A program made the translations under genes and the position numbers. Positions 8,585 to 10,759 of a DNA stretch of 10,759 nucleotides are shown piece after piece (position 1 is the first letter of the stretch; the number at the start of each line of letters is the position of its first letter). The notes below the pieces were generated by a model. That model was not told where the DNA came from. It was given only the letters and a program-made list of their open reading frames with translations, and ran no database searches. Source of the stretch: Ignavibacteria bacterium (GTDB taxonomy: Bacteria > Bacteroidota > Ignavibacteria > Ignavibacteriales > Melioribacteraceae); the NCBI GenBank assembly GCA_027347805.1, contig DAIEQP010000361.1, positions 1 through 10,759 of the forward strand. The letters are read 5' to 3'.

Positions 8585-8591
8585 AAGGAAG
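8585..8591 (+). promoter_or_regulatory. Ribosome binding site of the susE-like gene (AAGGAAG)
   Basis: It lies six bases before the ATG at 8598. It decides the start against an in-frame ATG at 8541 inside susD, which would add 19 residues and place a polar stretch before the lipoprotein signal. Confidence 0.75.
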
Positions 8592-8597
8592 AAAAAA

Positions 8598-9674
8598 ATG
8601 AAAAAAATAAAATTAACGTTATTCATAGCATTGCTTGGAGTTCTGTTAGCATCTTGTAAAAGAGATATCACAGAACCGGTTATTAGCTCGAACCCTGCCA
8701 AGCCGGCAATTTCTGATTTGACATTAAATGTTGCATTTACAATGGCAAATGCAGATAGCTTGGTAAAATTTTCCTGGGCTGCAGTTGATTATGGATTTGC
8801 TTCATCGATCACTTATACACTTCAAATTTCGCCGAACAGCGATTTTTCAGGTAGTGTAGCTGATTTAATTAAAACCCAGAAATTGACTGGAACTGCAAAA
8901 GTAAGCGACATTAACAGTGCAATCCTTTCTTGGAATAAAGATGTTGGCAAAGCTGTTACTGTTTATTATAGAGTATCTGCTTCATTATCTGTAAGCTCAT
9001 TATCAGCAATCAACTCTGATACAAAATCAAAGAGCTTCACACCATTTGAAACTCTTATCGATTATCCTATGATATATGTCCCCGGCGGTTATCAGGGATG
9101 GTCACCAGGCGCTAGCACTGGAGATGCATTATATTCTAGACTTTATTCATACGATATGAGTAAAGTTAGATATGGTGGAATTATCAGATTAGTTGATGGC
9201 ACAAATGCATCTACTGAATTTAAACTTACTCCTGCTGCAAACTGGGATAATGATTGGGGCGGAACATTAACCAAAACAGGAACCACTTATGCCGGAACAC
9301 TTGTATCAAAAGGCAGCAATCTTAAAGTTGATAAAGGTGTTTATGAATTTACTGTTGATATTGGTGCATTAACTATATCACTTAAAAAGTCTGATGATTG
9401 GGGAATCATCGGTTCAGCAGTTGCTCCTTACGATTGGTCAAAAGATATCAATATGAATTACAATGGCCAGCGTAAAATGTGGGAAATAACAGCTGACTTT
9501 AAAGCAGGTGAATTCAAATTTAGAGCTAATGATGATTGGGGATTGAACTATGGTGATAAGGGTGCTGACGGTACTCTTGAAGCTGGCGGCGATAATATTA
9601 AGCTGGCAGCTGATGGAAATTATACCATTCGTTTCGATCCTGTTAAATTGACTTACACAATTAAAAAGAATTAA
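8598..9674 (+). CDS. susE: SusE/SusF-like starch-binding outer membrane lipoprotein
   Basis: 358-residue surface lipoprotein expected to hold alpha-glucan near the SusCD complex; it is non-catalytic. The signal peptide ends in the lipobox LLASC, with C20 lipidated. Residues about 25-150 form the SusE N-terminal fibronectin/Ig-like domain (FSWAAVDYGFASSITYTLQIS, 58-78). Two tandem starch-binding modules follow, about 157-263 (GGYQGWSPG, then FKLTPAANWDNDWGG) and about 266-357 (WGIIGSAVAPYDW, then FKFRANDDWGLNYGD). The paired pattern of FKL/FKF followed by a Trp and then DWG marks the repeat and supplies aromatic residues of the kind that stack on glucose rings. The ATG at 8598 fits both the ribosome site and the signal peptide. 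It is the last gene of the operon, 16 bp before the terminator hairpin. Only one SusE/F-type gene is present, whereas the classical Bacteroides system has two. Naming it SusE rather than SusF rests on the N-terminal domain and the size. Confidence 0.92.
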   Translation: MKKIKLTLFIALLGVLLASCKRDITEPVISSNPAKPAISDLTLNVAFTMANADSLVKFSWAAVDYGFASSITYTLQISPNSDFSGSVADLIKTQKLTGTAKVSDINSAILSWNKDVGKAVTVYYRVSASLSVSSLSAINSDTKSKSFTPFETLIDYPMIYVPGGYQGWSPGASTGDALYSRLYSYDMSKVRYGGIIRLVDGTNASTEFKLTPAANWDNDWGGTLTKTGTTYAGTLVSKGSNLKVDKGVYEFTVDIGALTISLKKSDDWGIIGSAVAPYDWSKDINMNYNGQRKMWEITADFKAGEFKFRANDDWGLNYGDKGADGTLEAGGDNIKLAADGNYTIRFDPVKLTYTIKKN

Positions 9675-9690
9675 TTAATTGTTGAACAAT

Positions 9691-9722
9691 AAAAAAGGCT
9701 GTCTTCAAAGACAGCCTTTTTT
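9691..9722. terminator. Bidirectional rho-independent terminator
   Basis: AAAAAAGGCTGTCTT (9691-9705) is the exact reverse complement of AAGACAGCCTTTTTT (9708-9722). The GC-rich core GGCTGTCT/AGACAGCC closes a TCAA loop. There is a T-tract downstream on the plus strand and an A-tract upstream, which becomes a T-tract on the minus strand. It therefore serves both convergent genes: the susE stop is 16 bp to its left and the GH13 stop 21 bp to its right. Confidence 0.95.
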
Positions 9723-9743
9723 GTTTTAAACCATCCTGTAATC

Positions 9744-10759
9744 TTATTTTAATATGAGAACCTGATAAGGATTTAATTTCACAACAAGTTTATTATTTAC
9801 TAAAGATAATTTGCTGCTACTAATTAAATCCGTTAAAGTTTTCTTTTGAATGGAAAAATTATTTGCATCCAATGAAATTTCATTAGCGGCAGGATTGTTG
9901 TTAATAACAATAATCATCTTTTTATTGTTGTATTCTCTAGTATAAGCAAGAATTCTTTTATTGTTATCTAGGTTATGAAACGTAATATTTCCTAGAGAAA
10001 GAGTTTGATTTGAATTTCTTATTGCTGCCAGTTTTTTATACCATTTGAACAAATTATCATCAAATTTAACTTCATCTGCTTGACTTGTTAATCCAAATGG
10101 ATGAGCTGTTTCTGTTTCGTAATTAAATTCTTTCCATACCATTGGCTTTCTGCAGTCAGGATCATCGCCGCCCCACATTCCGACTTCATCGCCATAGTAA
10201 ATTTGCGGCGCACCCGGCATTGTAAACTGAATTGCCACTGCTATTTTCTGCTTCTGTCTTTCTTCATTATTTGGTTTTCTAACTTCAAAATTTTTAGTCT
10301 GGCTCGGGTTTGCGCCATGATCATATAAAATATCAGGATTAACAACCTGAGATGAGATTCGTTCAACATCATGGCTATCGAGCATATTCATAACAACATA
10401 ATTGTTTTCTTTTGGATATTGATGGTATAAAGTATTAATAGAATCGATGAATCCTTCTGTCTTCACCTGATTATTTTTATTAACGACAAAATGTTTAACT
10501 GCTCTTGCAAAACGGTAATTCATAACTGCATCGAATTCATCACCTTTTAACCATGGTGAAGCAACCATCATCTTGTCGTTTTTCCAGTCATCCCACCAGA
10601 TTTCACCGGTTATGTATGCGTCAGGATTTATTTGCTTAACCCAAATTCTAAATTCTTTCCAGAAATTATGATTCACCATTTCAGCTACATCAAGGCGCCA
10701 TCCGTCAATTCCATCATTTGGATTTCCATCATTGTTGGGATCCATCCATCTTTTAACAA
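9744..10759 (-). CDS. GH13 alpha-glucanase, neopullulanase/cyclomaltodextrinase-like (5' end outside window)
   Basis: The 337 visible residues are the C-terminal part of a glycoside hydrolase family 13 enzyme, which cuts alpha-1,4 glucosidic bonds in starch, maltodextrin or cyclodextrin. The frame runs through the right edge (VKRWMDPNNDG), so the Met at 10745 is internal and the N-terminus is missing. Conserved regions II-IV are all seen: the nucleophile Asp in GWRLDVA (codon 10691-10689), the acid/base Glu in ITGEIWWDD (10604-10602), and the third catalytic Asp in LDSHDVER (10370-10368). GAPQIYYGDEVGMWGGDDPDCRKPMVW resembles the neopullulanase/cyclomaltodextrinase group. After the barrel comes a C-terminal beta domain ending NPYQVLILK. 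Signal peptide and cellular location cannot be judged. It is convergent with the susCDE operon and shares its terminator, so it has its own promoter outside the window; alpha-amylase or alpha-glucosidase are the alternatives. Confidence 0.93.
   Translation of the reverse strand, partial: VKRWMDPNNDGNPNDGIDGWRLDVAEMVNHNFWKEFRIWVKQINPDAYITGEIWWDDWKNDKMMVASPWLKGDEFDAVMNYRFARAVKHFVVNKNNQVKTEGFIDSINTLYHQYPKENNYVVMNMLDSHDVERISSQVVNPDILYDHGANPSQTKNFEVRKPNNEERQKQKIAVAIQFTMPGAPQIYYGDEVGMWGGDDPDCRKPMVWKEFNYETETAHPFGLTSQADEVKFDDNLFKWYKKLAAIRNSNQTLSLGNITFHNLDNNKRILAYTREYNNKKMIIVINNNPAANEISLDANNFSIQKKTLTDLISSSKLSLVNNKLVVKLNPYQVLILK

Noticed and set aside
8541..8597. Upstream in-frame ATG as the start of the susE-like gene
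   Set aside because: It would overlap susD, lacks a ribosome site and would bury the lipoprotein signal behind 19 extra residues; the ATG at 8598 has AAGGAAG at proper spacing.

Overview
The window reads as part of a polysaccharide utilisation locus (PUL) from an AT-rich member of the Bacteroidota/Ignavibacteriota. The evidence is a textbook SusC/SusD pair, a SusE-like surface lipoprotein with a lipobox, a DUF4982-type GH2 enzyme and a GH13 enzyme. Recognisable Shine-Dalgarno sequences (GAGGAAGG, GGAAGG, AAGGAAG) stand before susC, susD and susE. Most Bacteroidia and Flavobacteriia use such sites weakly, so I lean towards an Ignavibacteria-like lineage, but this is inference and not a firm placement.

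Layout. Positions 1-840 hold the 3' end of a gene of uncertain family whose last ~115 residues look like a carbohydrate-binding beta-sandwich. After 44 bp comes a complete secreted GH2 glycosidase, probably a beta-galactosidase (885-3347); these two are probably one transcription unit. A 534-bp AT-rich intergenic region (3348-3881) carries no convincing gene but several short inverted repeats and one longer interrupted stem-loop. Then comes a tight susC-susD-susE operon (3882-9674, gaps of about 20 bp). A strong hairpin with an A-tract on one side and a T-tract on the other (9691-9722) separates this operon from a convergent GH13 alpha-glucanase gene that runs off the right edge (9744-10759, minus strand).

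How the genes fit together. The SusE-like protein and SusD would bind alpha-glucan (starch, glycogen or maltodextrin) at the cell surface. SusC with SusD as its lid would import oligosaccharides through the outer membrane using TonB energy. The GH13 enzyme, whose visible sequence resembles the neopullulanase/cyclomaltodextrinase group, would cut them. The GH2 enzyme acts on beta-linked (probably galactoside) substrates, so it and its upstream neighbour probably belong to an adjacent beta-glycan locus rather than to the alpha-glucan unit. I see no mobile element, CRISPR array, tRNA, rRNA or clearly new system. The points most worth a second look are the unidentified first gene, the structured susC leader and the juxtaposition of beta- and alpha-glycan functions.
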